Source of the DNA: Flammeovirga sp. OC4 | GTDB taxonomy: Bacteria > Bacteroidota > Bacteroidia > Cytophagales > Flammeovirgaceae | Assembly (NCBI RefSeq): GCF_000812565.1 | Contig: NZ_JTAM01000086.1 | Location: 1-34,651, forward strand | Direction of reading: 5' to 3' | DNA: 34,651 bases | Part shown: piece by piece, positions 25,743 through 33,753 of the stretch | How the letters are laid out: each line of letters starts with the position of its first letter | How positions within the stretch are numbered: the first letter of the stretch is position 1 | Program-made: the position numbers and the translations under genes | Notes under the pieces: model-generated | Told to the model about the DNA's origin: nothing | Database searches by the model: none | Seen by the model: only the letters and a program-made list of their open reading frames with translations

Positions 25743-26483
25743 TCAAGTATCTGTAGATACATTATCCCAATTCTGATTGGCATATTGGATTAACCAATTT
25801 AAGGCATAATGCCATTCATAAACTACACCTGAATCTAAGTTGCCAGGAGCTTTTTCTCCTTTTACACGAGCATTTACACAAGCCCAATCATAACGTAATA
25901 TAAGGTCAGCTTGATCAAGGATCTCTTTTTTGCTTCTTAATTCAGCATCTTCTCTAAACTTCTTAGGGCCTTTTTTGACAATGATTCCTACATCATCAGC
26001 CACGCTGCATACATCACTTGGATAAGAAAGTTGATCGATATATCCCACTGACCACAAAAGGACGTGCATGCATTCGTATTTCCAATTGGCATTTACTTTT
26101 TGCTGTTCGGTAGGGTTGATGGCATTAAAATATTTCAGCTCATTGTGTGTTAGCTTTTCCTCAACATTATACATTTGATCAAGGTTTTTTAGATGAGCTT
26201 CCTCCAGACCTTCACTTTTGAGGCCTAAGTACAATAAGGCAAAAATTCTGTCTACTACTTCCTCTTTCGTTCTTAAAGTAACGACATCGTCGGAATTGAT
26301 AAATAAGGCTTTTTTGTTTTTGTAAACTGGAATTCCCTTGGATTGACAAATGGCTTCCGATCGCTCTCTTCTCTGTTTTTGAGAAGGAGTAGGGTTGATA
26401 TTTTCAACGGGCTTGCTTTTTTGTCCGAAGGTCATTTGAAGAGAGAGAATACTACTGAAAATTAATAATGTGATAGTTTTCAT
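25743..26483 (-). CDS. DUF4272 family exported protein
   Basis: The 246-residue protein has a signal peptide (MKTITLLIFSSILSLQMTFG). The family signature is strong: RSEAICQSKGIPVYK (about 41-55), VTLRTKEEVVDRIFALLYLG (about 69-88), LTHNELKYF (about 112-120), KYECMHVLLWSVGYIDQLSYP, KKEILDQADLILRYDWACVN and VVYEWHYALNWLIQY. The end WDNVSTDT also fits DUF4272. The role of that family is not known to me. Most members lack a signal peptide, so export here is unusual. It is read away from copy I and towards copy H. Confidence 0.85.
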   Translation of the reverse strand: MKTITLLIFSSILSLQMTFGQKSKPVENINPTPSQKQRRERSEAICQSKGIPVYKNKKALFINSDDVVTLRTKEEVVDRIFALLYLGLKSEGLEEAHLKNLDQMYNVEEKLTHNELKYFNAINPTEQQKVNANWKYECMHVLLWSVGYIDQLSYPSDVCSVADDVGIIVKKGPKKFREDAELRSKKEILDQADLILRYDWACVNARVKGEKAPGNLDSGVVYEWHYALNWLIQYANQNWDNVSTDT

Positions 26484-26563
26484 AAAGTTTGTTTTGTTGG
26501 ATCTGATTTCGACTTTTTATAGCAATTAGGTTTCAAACCTGAAATAAATAGATTGAAGTTAAT

Positions 26564-26946
26564 ACTCTGTAAACTAAATTAACGATTAATTTATAATCGA
26601 TCTTTCTACCAGCTTTTATAGTGCCTACTTCCAAGCTTCCTTCTTCTTCATTTTTGTCTTGAAACAAAAACGAAGCAAAAAATTCAAGGCTTAGAAGTCA
26701 AAAGCTAAATTCCATTCCTCTCGCCTAAATGATTTTAAACTCGCTAAAGCTCAAACAAAAAAATCATTTTTAACGGCTCACTTCATGAAATTTTTAACGC
26801 TTTTCCCTTCAAGGCCGGGGTAGAACTATCAAATTAAAAGAGTAGTACTACACTGGCGCGAATGTTAAGCGATAGCGTCATTCGTGTCCTACAGATCAGC
26901 AGAAATCTCTCGATTTCTAAATATCCGAAAACTTAGTTTACAATGT
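26564..26946 (-). mobile_element. MITE-like element, copy I (383 bp, reverse orientation)
   Basis: Read on the minus strand, it has the left end (cattgtaaactaagttttcg, here at the high-coordinate side), the hairpin agaaatcgagagatttctgc, the gcgcgaatgttaagc block, the block cttttcccttcaaggc, and the right end (at about 26564) actctgtaaactaaattaac. The hairpin arms acaaaaacgaag and cttcatttttgt are kept. Flanking 7-mers are AGTTAAT (26557-26563) and CATTAAT (26947-26953), sharing TTAAT. It stands upstream of the barrel-less amidohydrolase. Confidence 0.87.
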
Positions 26947-27199
26947 CATTAATGATTAATGCTGTAGTCAAAATCATTTGAGATCATTTTTAATTTCATC
27001 AGCAATCTACTATAAAAATTCCTTTTCCCCACAAGTTTACACGGTGTTAGTTACAAAAGTCATCTTTGACTTTTTTATGTAAATGTCTAATCAAAAAGTG
27101 TAAATGATTGATTTGTGAATCTATGACCTTTGTAATGTGAGATTTAGAGAAAGAAAGGAATCTTACAGAACTACACAACTATTAAATCAAAACATTATT

Positions 27200-27496
27200 A
27201 TGAAAAAATTACTAATTCTACTATGCTTATTGGCTAGTACACAACTTTTTGCACAAAACGACATTCTCATAAAAAATGTAGATGTTTTTGATGGAAAAAA
27301 CGAAAAATTAAAGAAAGGCGTTGATGTTCTTATTCATGGAAATAAAGTTCAGAAAATTGCCAAAAATATAGATGCCGATATGATTCTAGTTGACGGTAAT
27401 CCGTTGGAGAATCTTGATTTAGTGGCAGATCCTGAAAACAATTTCTTGATGATTATGAAAGACGGAGTAATCTATAAAAACACAATCAATCAATAA
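27200..27496 (+). pseudogene. Amidohydrolase lacking the catalytic barrel (in-frame internal deletion)
   Basis: From the ATG at 27200 the 98 residues are: a signal peptide (MKKLLILLCLLASTQLFAQ); the N-terminal beta-domain strands of imidazolonepropionase-like amidohydrolases (DILIKNVDVFDGKNEKLKKG, then VDVLIHGNKVQKIAKNI); and directly the C-terminal end of the same family (DADMILVDGNPLENLDLVAD, then LMIMKDGVIYKN). Normal members have about 430 residues with a metal-binding TIM barrel between these parts. Here some 330-350 residues, with all the His and Asp ligands, are missing, yet the frame is kept. It is either a decayed gene or a fused remnant; it cannot be an active hydrolase. MarC follows after 12 bases. 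Confidence 0.8.
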
Positions 27497-27508
27497 AACA
27501 ATAAAAAA

Positions 27509-28099
27509 ATGGAAGTTTATTTTCAAGGTATATTAACTATTTTCTCATTGATCAATCCAGTGATATGTTCTCAAATCTTCGGCGGGATTGAGAGAGGAAA
27601 ATCATACAAACATAAGTTGACAGATCTTACAGAAACAATTTTTACTGTAGGTTTAATATTAGCAATATCCGCGTTTTTTGGAGCAAAATTGCTGAATATG
27701 TTAGAAATAAGTTTAGATGCTTTTCAAGTTGCAGGTGGATTGGTATTGGTCTCTATTGGTTTTGGAATGTTGAATAAAAAAGAAAATCAAAAAGAGGAAA
27801 ACAATGAAAAAAGTTTAATGCCTTTGATTCTTTTTGCAGCAAGTCCGGGTACTATTACGGGTGTAATTACATTATCGATATCAGAAGCAGATAGTCATGT
27901 TCCTGTTGTAGCCTTGATTTCAATCGCCGTAGTGTTGGTGATCACTTGGATTATTATTGCATTACTTTCTAAAAAGAATAAAACAAAAGCTTCCAAGACT
28001 AGTCAAATCACGACCCGTTTTATGGGACTAATCATCTTAGCAATGGGCGTTCAATTTATATTAACAGGTATAATGAGTTTTACAAGTAGTTTTCATTAG
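27509..28099 (+). CDS. MarC family membrane protein
   Basis: The 196-residue protein has six likely TM segments, at about 5-22, 45-65, 70-88, 106-124, 132-152 and 170-188. The family landmarks are SLINPVI (about 13-19), DAFQVAGGLVLVSIGFGML (about 71-89), AASPGTITGVI (about 111-121) and TRFMGLIILAMGVQFILTGI (about 168-187). MarC proteins are UPF0056 inner-membrane proteins of unknown transport role; an early link to multiple antibiotic resistance was not upheld. It is 12 bases from the amidohydrolase remnant and ends before a good terminator. Confidence 0.88.
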   Translation: MEVYFQGILTIFSLINPVICSQIFGGIERGKSYKHKLTDLTETIFTVGLILAISAFFGAKLLNMLEISLDAFQVAGGLVLVSIGFGMLNKKENQKEENNEKSLMPLILFAASPGTITGVITLSISEADSHVPVVALISIAVVLVITWIIIALLSKKNKTKASKTSQITTRFMGLIILAMGVQFILTGIMSFTSSFH

Positions 28100-28197
28100 T
28101 TTAAAAAGTGCCAAACTGAAAATAGTTTTGAGGAGATTCTTTTAAAAGGAATCTGAAATGGTCTTGTTTGGTACGAAATTAAGTTTCGTAGTATTCT

Positions 28198-28230
28198 AAA
28201 TACCTCCGGTTTTGCTGGAGGTATTTTTTT
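28198..28230 (+). terminator. Rho-independent terminator after marC-like gene
   Basis: The arms aaatacctcc (28198-28207) and ggaggtattt (28217-28226) are joined by a 9-base loop, followed by T's to 28230. It lies 98 bases past the stop and matches a classic intrinsic terminator on the plus strand. Confidence 0.85.
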
Positions 28231-28292
28231 GATTAATTTTTGGCTTAGTACTTAACTTAGATCGTATTAGCATTCACTTTTTGAGGACTCAG

Positions 28293-29294
28293 ATGATAGA
28301 AAATAGGCAACAATTCACTTTTCATTATAAAGGAAATTTTTCAGTGGAAGATTTTTTAAAATCACTAGCGGAACAGTATCAAGGAGACTATGTAGATAAC
28401 ACTTTAAGCATAAATAATACTGCCTTCGACTTGAATGTTAAACTTTTGGAGTGGATTGAAGGAGTCAAGATTACTGTCAATTCTATCACATTTTATACCC
28501 CTGTAGACCTCCATTATCAAACCGATCAAAATGATGAAAATCTTTATTTTAGTTTTTATCCTCAGCTTCATTTCCATAGGAAAAATTGGGAAGATAAATC
28601 CGAAATTCAAAATACAAATTCATCTATTGCCTTAATTGAGAAAAATATAGGGGAAGTTACTTTGCAGTTTGAACCCCAAGAAAAAAGAGAATGGATAAGC
28701 ATAGAAATTCCCTCCAATTATTTTGAAAATATCAAACATCATCATTCCCTCAATATCGAAAAGTACCTTAATGAGAAGAATTATGCTTATGTAGAATTGA
28801 TACCGTTTGAAATTAGTAAGTCACTTTATAAGTTGATCCATTATCAAGGAGACAAGACGCTTGAGGCAAGCTTTATGACTTATCGTCTGTTGGAACTAAC
28901 TACTAGGTTTTTATTTCTGATTGAAAATAGGGTAGAAGTAGAAGAACATTCGACAATGAACCCTGATGACATTCAAAGAATGATACAATTGGAAAGTGCA
29001 CTGATCAAGGATGTGAGTAAGCTTCCCTATATTCCTGAATTGTGTGAGAACTTTGGGATAAGTGAGAGTAAATTGCAAAAAGATTTTAAGCAAATGTTTG
29101 GCACTACAGTGTATAAATACTTCCAAAATTTTAGACTTGAAACCACAAAACAACTGATCCTCGAAACAACATATTCCATGACTCAAATTGCTTTAGATTG
29201 TGGCTTTTCTTCATTAAAAAAATTCTCTACGGCTTTTAAAGAAAAATACGGGATAAGCCCAAGTGAGTATAGGAAAAACTTCTATCGTTCATAA
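28293..29294 (+). CDS. AraC family transcriptional regulator
   Basis: The start is the ATG at 28293; a TTG four codons upstream is unlikely. The 333-residue protein has an N-terminal ligand or dimerisation part of about 220 residues with no clear domain. The C-terminal double HTH is at about 232-330. LPYIPELCENFGISESKLQK is the first HTH, MTQIALDCGFSSLKKFSTAF the second, and KEKYGISPSEYRKNF the family end. The spacing is correct for AraC/XylS. The regulated genes are unknown. It stands alone, 62 bases after a terminator, with a 268-base gap following. Confidence 0.92.
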   Translation: MIENRQQFTFHYKGNFSVEDFLKSLAEQYQGDYVDNTLSINNTAFDLNVKLLEWIEGVKITVNSITFYTPVDLHYQTDQNDENLYFSFYPQLHFHRKNWEDKSEIQNTNSSIALIEKNIGEVTLQFEPQEKREWISIEIPSNYFENIKHHHSLNIEKYLNEKNYAYVELIPFEISKSLYKLIHYQGDKTLEASFMTYRLLELTTRFLFLIENRVEVEEHSTMNPDDIQRMIQLESALIKDVSKLPYIPELCENFGISESKLQKDFKQMFGTTVYKYFQNFRLETTKQLILETTYSMTQIALDCGFSSLKKFSTAFKEKYGISPSEYRKNFYRS

Positions 29295-29474
29295 AACAAT
29301 GATATAAAAGTGGATATTAGAAAGTGAAAATTAAATAGGTGAAATTACAGGTAATAAAATGTGTTATTTGATTTCATGGTTTTCATCTTAAATCAATCAT
29401 AAGTTATTTTTAAATATACATTTAAAACAGTTGTAGTATTTCCTTAAACAATTTTATTTTTTTAAAACTTATTT

Positions 29475-29500
29475 TTTGTAAAAATTATGTTTTACTTTTG
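29475..29500 (+). promoter_or_regulatory. Candidate Bacteroidota promoter (TACTTTTG box) for the first tail-fibre-like gene
   Basis: TACTTTTG at 29493-29500 fits the TAnnTTTG -7 box, 62 bases before the ATG at 29563. A TTTG lies at 29475-29478, but only 14 bases separate them; the usual gap is about 19-21. So the -33 element is poor, and the call is tentative. Confidence 0.4.
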
Positions 29501-29562
29501 AGCTATTGAAAATACTGTGTTATACCTATTTTCTATATGAAAACTAATTTATCAAACAATTA

Positions 29563-30465
29563 ATGAGACTATTCAAGCAAACTAACAAATTCATATCAGC
29601 CTGTATCGTATTACTATTTGCTAGCTTTATTATTCCGGGGGAGTCTTTCTCACAAGAATATCAAATTGTATTAGGTAATAGTGATATAGGGACAGAATTT
29701 TTTGTAGGTTATGTACCCAAAAATGACGGTAACAACTTTCATAAACTGAGGCTGGAAATATTTGGAGGTAACTGGCATGCTTCAAACTTAGGCTTGTCTA
29801 CATATTATATTTCATCAAGAGATGGTTTAAAGGTAAATTTTGAACGTAGAGGAGGAAGTAATAGTAAATATCAGATTAAATATTACCAATCTTCTGATGG
29901 TGGTTATGATATTGTGCTACGTATCACGGATATTTATCCTAGTATTTCGATAAAGTCATCTTTGATTAATTCAAAGACTTTGTTTCAAGAGATAAAATAT
30001 TTTAAACCAGAATACTACAACTCGAATGGAGCGATTGATATTACATCAAGTATTACTCCTCGAATAATTTCTTACACAAGCACAAATGGAGAGATAGGTT
30101 TAAATACTTCAAATATTTCAGGATATCAATTGTCAGTGGGAGGGAAAATAAGGGCTGAAGAGGTAAAAGTTTATACAGGTTGGGCTGACTATGTTTTTGA
30201 GGAAGGTTATGATTTGAAACCCCTCTCAGAAGTTGAAAAGTATATTCAAGATTACGGTCATTTACCAGATATTCCATCTGCAAAAGTGGTGAAAGATGAG
30301 GGAGTTAACTTAGGTGAAAGTGACGCAATGTTATTACGTAAAATAGAAGAATTAACACTGTATATCATTGAACTAAACAAAATGGTTAAACAAACAGGTG
30401 AAGAGAATTCTGCTTTAAAAGAAAAGCTTTTAGAAATAGAAAATAAACTAAACGATGTGAAATAA
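29563..30465 (+). CDS. Exported protein with shared tail-fibre-like coiled-coil C-terminus (paralog 1)
   Basis: The 300-residue protein has a signal peptide (about 1-30, ending ESFSQ). The N-terminal part (about 31-180) is a beta-rich region unlike those of the next two proteins. The C-terminal part (about 190-275) has GKIRAEEVKVYTGWADYVF, then LKPLSEVEKYIQDYGHLPDI and MLLRKIEELTLYIIELNK, then a coiled coil (LKEKLLEIENKLND). This C-terminal module is shared by the three genes 29563-32796 and recurs in many Bacteroidota proteins annotated as tail-fibre or cell-wall-anchor-like. It probably helps trimer or surface assembly; the function is unproven. It starts 62 bases from a TACTTTTG box. Confidence 0.85.
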   Translation: MRLFKQTNKFISACIVLLFASFIIPGESFSQEYQIVLGNSDIGTEFFVGYVPKNDGNNFHKLRLEIFGGNWHASNLGLSTYYISSRDGLKVNFERRGGSNSKYQIKYYQSSDGGYDIVLRITDIYPSISIKSSLINSKTLFQEIKYFKPEYYNSNGAIDITSSITPRIISYTSTNGEIGLNTSNISGYQLSVGGKIRAEEVKVYTGWADYVFEEGYDLKPLSEVEKYIQDYGHLPDIPSAKVVKDEGVNLGESDAMLLRKIEELTLYIIELNKMVKQTGEENSALKEKLLEIENKLNDVK

Positions 30466-30567
30466 TATAGCAAATCTTATAACGTGTGAGTAGTTTAACA
30501 CAAATGTAAACCTACTTTTAAATCACAGACTTTTGTAACATAAAAAAACTTTGAAATTAATTTAAAA

Positions 30568-31746
30568 ATGAAATCTCTTCTCTTAATCGTCTTATTTTTT
30601 ATTGCATTTAGAATGAATGCACAAGTTACAGAACTAGGAAGTAAAACCGGACATGGAATTGTAAAGCTTTATGGAGGAAGTGATAATGCTTCTGTAATGC
30701 AAATGATAAAGTTTAATAGCGGAAATGCCCATATTGATGTCATGGATGGTAAAGACTTACACTTGAATTTTTATCAAGGCAATAACATTTTTTTTGGTAA
30801 AGGTAATACTGGTGCACATAGCATGTTTACTAAGGATGGTAGACTTTTTATCAATACACTAACAAATAATCCTAATTATAACCTTACAGTGAATGGTCAT
30901 TCAAGTTTTAAGGGAACTCTAGTTATGGGATCAGCAAGTAGTATTGAAGAACAATCAGCAGGTATTACACTTTATAAAAATGACAATTTTCTTTTCGATG
31001 GTGAATATCTTTATCATTATGGTTTAGGCTTTCATAAATTTGATGATGGTTCTTCATTGAATGGAGATAATATATATATGTCAGGTTATTTTGGAGCAGA
31101 TATTTTTACAGGTGGTAAGAACCGTATGAGGATTACGCAGCATGGGAAAGTAGGAATAGGTAGTACAACGCCAACTTCGAAATTATTTATTAAACAATCA
31201 TCTGAAAATAATACATCAGGAATATCAATTCAAGATTTAGCAAGTAGAACAATTAATATTTATGGTGAGGGATCTGCTGGAAGGCAAGTCATTTCAACCA
31301 CTGGTACAAATAACCCTTTAGCTTTTATCTTGAATGGGACAGAAGCTATGAGATTAGACCACAAAGGAAACGTAAGTATAGGTTCAACAACTTATTCTGA
31401 TTATAAGTTATCAGTAAAAGGTAAAATTAGAGCAAACGAAGTTAAAGTTTATACAGGTTGGGCTGATTATGTTTTTAAAAGTGATTACTATTTAAGACCA
31501 CTTTCAGAAGTGGAGAAACATATTCAAGAAAAAGGACACTTACCTGATGTACCATCAGCAAAAGATGTTAAAGAAAATGGTGTGAATGTCGGAGAAACAG
31601 AGTCAATGTTATTAAGGAAAATAGAGGAATTAACTTTGTACATTATTGAACAACAAAAAGAAATCAATTCTCTAAAAGAAGAGAAGCAACAATATAAGCA
31701 ATTGTTAGAAAGGATTACTCAGCTAGAAAAATCATTAAATCATTAA
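30568..31746 (+). CDS. Exported protein with shared tail-fibre-like coiled-coil C-terminus (paralog 2)
   Basis: The protein has 392 residues with a signal peptide (MKSLLLIVLFFIAFRMNAQ). The N-terminal 270 residues look like beta-helical or repetitive surface structure, with repeated patterns such as GKVGIGSTTPTSKLFIKQSS and GNVSIGSTTYSDYKLSVKGK that are typical of phage-tail-fibre or S74-like surroundings. The C-terminal part (about 284-370) is almost the same as in the preceding gene: KIRANEVKVYTGWADYVF, LSEVEKHIQEKGHLPDVP, MLLRKIEELTLYIIEQQK, then a coiled coil. It lies 102 bases after the first gene and only 9 before the third. Confidence 0.87.
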   Translation: MKSLLLIVLFFIAFRMNAQVTELGSKTGHGIVKLYGGSDNASVMQMIKFNSGNAHIDVMDGKDLHLNFYQGNNIFFGKGNTGAHSMFTKDGRLFINTLTNNPNYNLTVNGHSSFKGTLVMGSASSIEEQSAGITLYKNDNFLFDGEYLYHYGLGFHKFDDGSSLNGDNIYMSGYFGADIFTGGKNRMRITQHGKVGIGSTTPTSKLFIKQSSENNTSGISIQDLASRTINIYGEGSAGRQVISTTGTNNPLAFILNGTEAMRLDHKGNVSIGSTTYSDYKLSVKGKIRANEVKVYTGWADYVFKSDYYLRPLSEVEKHIQEKGHLPDVPSAKDVKENGVNVGETESMLLRKIEELTLYIIEQQKEINSLKEEKQQYKQLLERITQLEKSLNH

Positions 31747-31755
31747 AATTCAACT

Positions 31756-32796
31756 ATGAAAGCTTATTTAATATTAATTTTATTGATAAGTTCTAAGTAT
31801 TGTTATTCACAAACCGAAATGATACCTTTTGTAATAAAAGGAACAGGGTTAAATAATAAACAAACTCGAGAACTTAAAATATGTACAAAACAAGTATATA
31901 CATCTGGCGGTAGAGGGTTACGACTTACAATTATTGATAAAAATAGATTAGATGTTATTGAAACTGACCCTACTGTTATTTTACACGATGTAATTTATGA
32001 TACATATGGAAATTCCCAGCAATCAGATGCAATAGCTGATCAACTAAATGGGATTAATAATCAGCAAATTGGAATTTTAACAAGCTATGATGCATGGGAA
32101 GGTAATGTTACCCCGAAATTGAAAGAGTCATTTCAAAGGTTAGGTTTACAAAAGATCTTTACGTATTCTAGAAATAATTATAGAAGACCTTATGCTTGTA
32201 TTTTTCAAGGAAGTGAAGCGGGAACAAAAGTTACAAAACTAGTAGAGGTTCTTCATTCAAATATTGGTGGTCAACCTTATGCTGAAATATGTGGTTTTTT
32301 TTATAAAAATAGTTTTGCTGCTTTCGGGACAGATAATTTAAGCACGCTAACTACAGGTCAAGGAGATGATATTTCGGTTTTTGTAAGTAAAGATAATCTT
32401 GTTGGTATAGGTACAACTGATCCAGATTCAAAATTGACTGTAAGAGGAAAGATACATGCTCAAGAGGTAAAAGTAACCACTTCAGCAGGGGCTGTACCAG
32501 ATTATGTTTTTGATGAAAGTTATGATTTGATGTCATTGGAAGAGGTTGAAAAGTATATTAAAACATACAGTCATCTACCAGAGGTGAGTTCAGCAAGTGA
32601 GATTGAAAAGGGAGGGCTTCACTTAGCAGAAATGAATCTTCTATTATTAAAGAAAGTGGAAGAATTGACATTGCATACAATTGAGCAAGAAAAACGTTTG
32701 GACCGTCAAGATGAAAGATTAGATCAACAAAATGAAACTATAATTCAACAGCAAAAACAAATAATACAGTTGCTAAATATCTTAAACAAAAAATAA
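31756..32796 (+). CDS. Exported protein with ILEI/FAM3-like domain and tail-fibre-like C-terminus (paralog 3)
   Basis: The 346-residue protein has a short signal peptide (MKAYLILILLISSKYCYSQ). Residues about 45-170 look like the ILEI/FAM3 fold: GGRGLRLTIIDKNRLDVIET (about 51-70), YDTYGNSQQSDAIADQLNGI (about 81-100), QIGILTSYDAWEGNVTPKLK (about 104-123), FQRLGLQKIFTYSRNNYRRP (about 126-145) and YACIFQG. This is the RGL, FDTY, asyDda, LGS and RdsWafiG order known from FAM3 proteins and POMGNT1. The C-terminal part (about 227-310, KIHAQEVKV, LEEVEKYIKTYSHLPEV, LLLKKVEELTLHTIEQ) is a diverged version of the module in the two genes before, followed by a coiled coil (RLDRQDERLDQQNETIIQQQ). It lies 9 bases after paralog 2, so they share a transcript. 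Domain assignment is by recognition only. Confidence 0.75.
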   Translation: MKAYLILILLISSKYCYSQTEMIPFVIKGTGLNNKQTRELKICTKQVYTSGGRGLRLTIIDKNRLDVIETDPTVILHDVIYDTYGNSQQSDAIADQLNGINNQQIGILTSYDAWEGNVTPKLKESFQRLGLQKIFTYSRNNYRRPYACIFQGSEAGTKVTKLVEVLHSNIGGQPYAEICGFFYKNSFAAFGTDNLSTLTTGQGDDISVFVSKDNLVGIGTTDPDSKLTVRGKIHAQEVKVTTSAGAVPDYVFDESYDLMSLEEVEKYIKTYSHLPEVSSASEIEKGGLHLAEMNLLLLKKVEELTLHTIEQEKRLDRQDERLDQQNETIIQQQKQIIQLLNILNKK

Positions 32797-33088
32797 TTAA
32801 TTTTCATAAATCGAGTATCATTTGCTTATTTTTTAACCAACTTATTTTGATGAATTTTCTTATGATGATGTGTTCAAGATTGAATCCTTTGAAATGTCTT
32901 TCATGTTTAAAAAAAGTAGTTTTAGGGTTAGTGTAGGAGACATACAACATGAAACGATAGTTATGAATATTAGATTGGAAATGATATATATTTTATCCTT
33001 TTCACTAATCAAAAATACGTTAGTACAAACAATAACTTTAGAAATTAATAGTTGATGTAGAAAATATCAAATTTTGATTTTAAAATTA
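32797..33088. other. AT-rich intergenic region, no gene recognised
   Basis: Space between the third paralog and the promoter of the next gene. A 61-codon ORF at 32870-33055 has no family, signal peptide or start context that I can support. There is no copy of the repeat family. Confidence 0.5.
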
Positions 33089-33120
33089 TTTGGATTCTAT
33101 GATACAGTATTTTACTTTTG
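33089..33120 (+). promoter_or_regulatory. Bacteroidota-type promoter
   Basis: TTTG at 33089-33092, 20 bases, then TACTTTTG at 33113-33120. Both boxes and the spacing fit the known -33 TTTG / -7 TAnnTTTG promoter of this phylum. It would start a transcript about 90 bases before the lipoprotein gene at 33214, making it the likely promoter of that two-gene unit. Confidence 0.7.
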
Positions 33121-33213
33121 TTAAGTAAACTATTAAAATTGCTAGATACTTTTGATTTTTTTTAAGACCTGACTAAGGTGATTTTAAGAAATATAAACCA
33201 ACTTCAATAATAA

Positions 33214-33753
33214 ATGAGACAAACAAGTAACTTAATATTTCTTCTTTCTATAATTTTCTTTTCTTGTTCTTTTTATACAAGTGATGATTATATCTCTTGG
33301 GTGGAAAAACATTTAAGACAAACACTTAAAGGTGAAATGCTGTCATTTAATGTTCAATTACAACCTAAGCGGTATGTTGCTCTAAAAAATTCTAAACTTA
33401 ATAAAAACTTAGATTATAATACAGCATTGGATAATGCTGAAGGAAATATGGCATTTCTGATTGATATTCAAGTTAGTAATGATTATAGAAGTGTGTTTTC
33501 AAGTTACTCAATGATGAAAAACTACTTTGCTTACACTTTTCCAAAAGACATTAGACTTTTACAAGGTGAAATGGAAATAGAAAATATTTTCTTTCATTTA
33601 GAGTCAGGTTTGATGAAAAGTAACACCTTTAGGCTTGATGTAGTATTTGATGAAACTAAAATTAAAAAGTCGCTACCTTTTTTAATAGTATTATCAGATT
33701 CAACTCAATTAGAATTCAATCTATTAGAGGAGAGTAAAATGAATCTATTATAA
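33214..33753 (+). CDS. Lipoprotein, unknown function
   Basis: The 179-residue protein has a lipoprotein signal (MRQTSNLIFLLSIIFFSC, lipobox FFSC, Cys at about 18). The mature part (about 160 residues) mixes helical and strand segments (YISWVEKHLRQTLKG, AFLIDIQVSNDYRSVF) and ends with a short acidic stretch. I do not recognise a family. Its stop overlaps the ATG of the next gene by one base (TAATG), so the two are translationally coupled and probably form a lipoprotein and partner pair. Confidence 0.78.
   Translation: MRQTSNLIFLLSIIFFSCSFYTSDDYISWVEKHLRQTLKGEMLSFNVQLQPKRYVALKNSKLNKNLDYNTALDNAEGNMAFLIDIQVSNDYRSVFSSYSMMKNYFAYTFPKDIRLLQGEMEIENIFFHLESGLMKSNTFRLDVVFDETKIKKSLPFLIVLSDSTQLEFNLLEESKMNLL

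Noticed and set aside
29563-32796. Prophage tail genes
   Set aside because: The proteins have Sec signal peptides and stand without any phage head, tail, integrase or lysis genes. Such proteins are common as chromosomal surface proteins in Bacteroidota.
32870-33055. 61-codon ORF before the last lipoprotein
   Set aside because: It lies in an AT-rich gap with no homology features, and its initiation context is poor.
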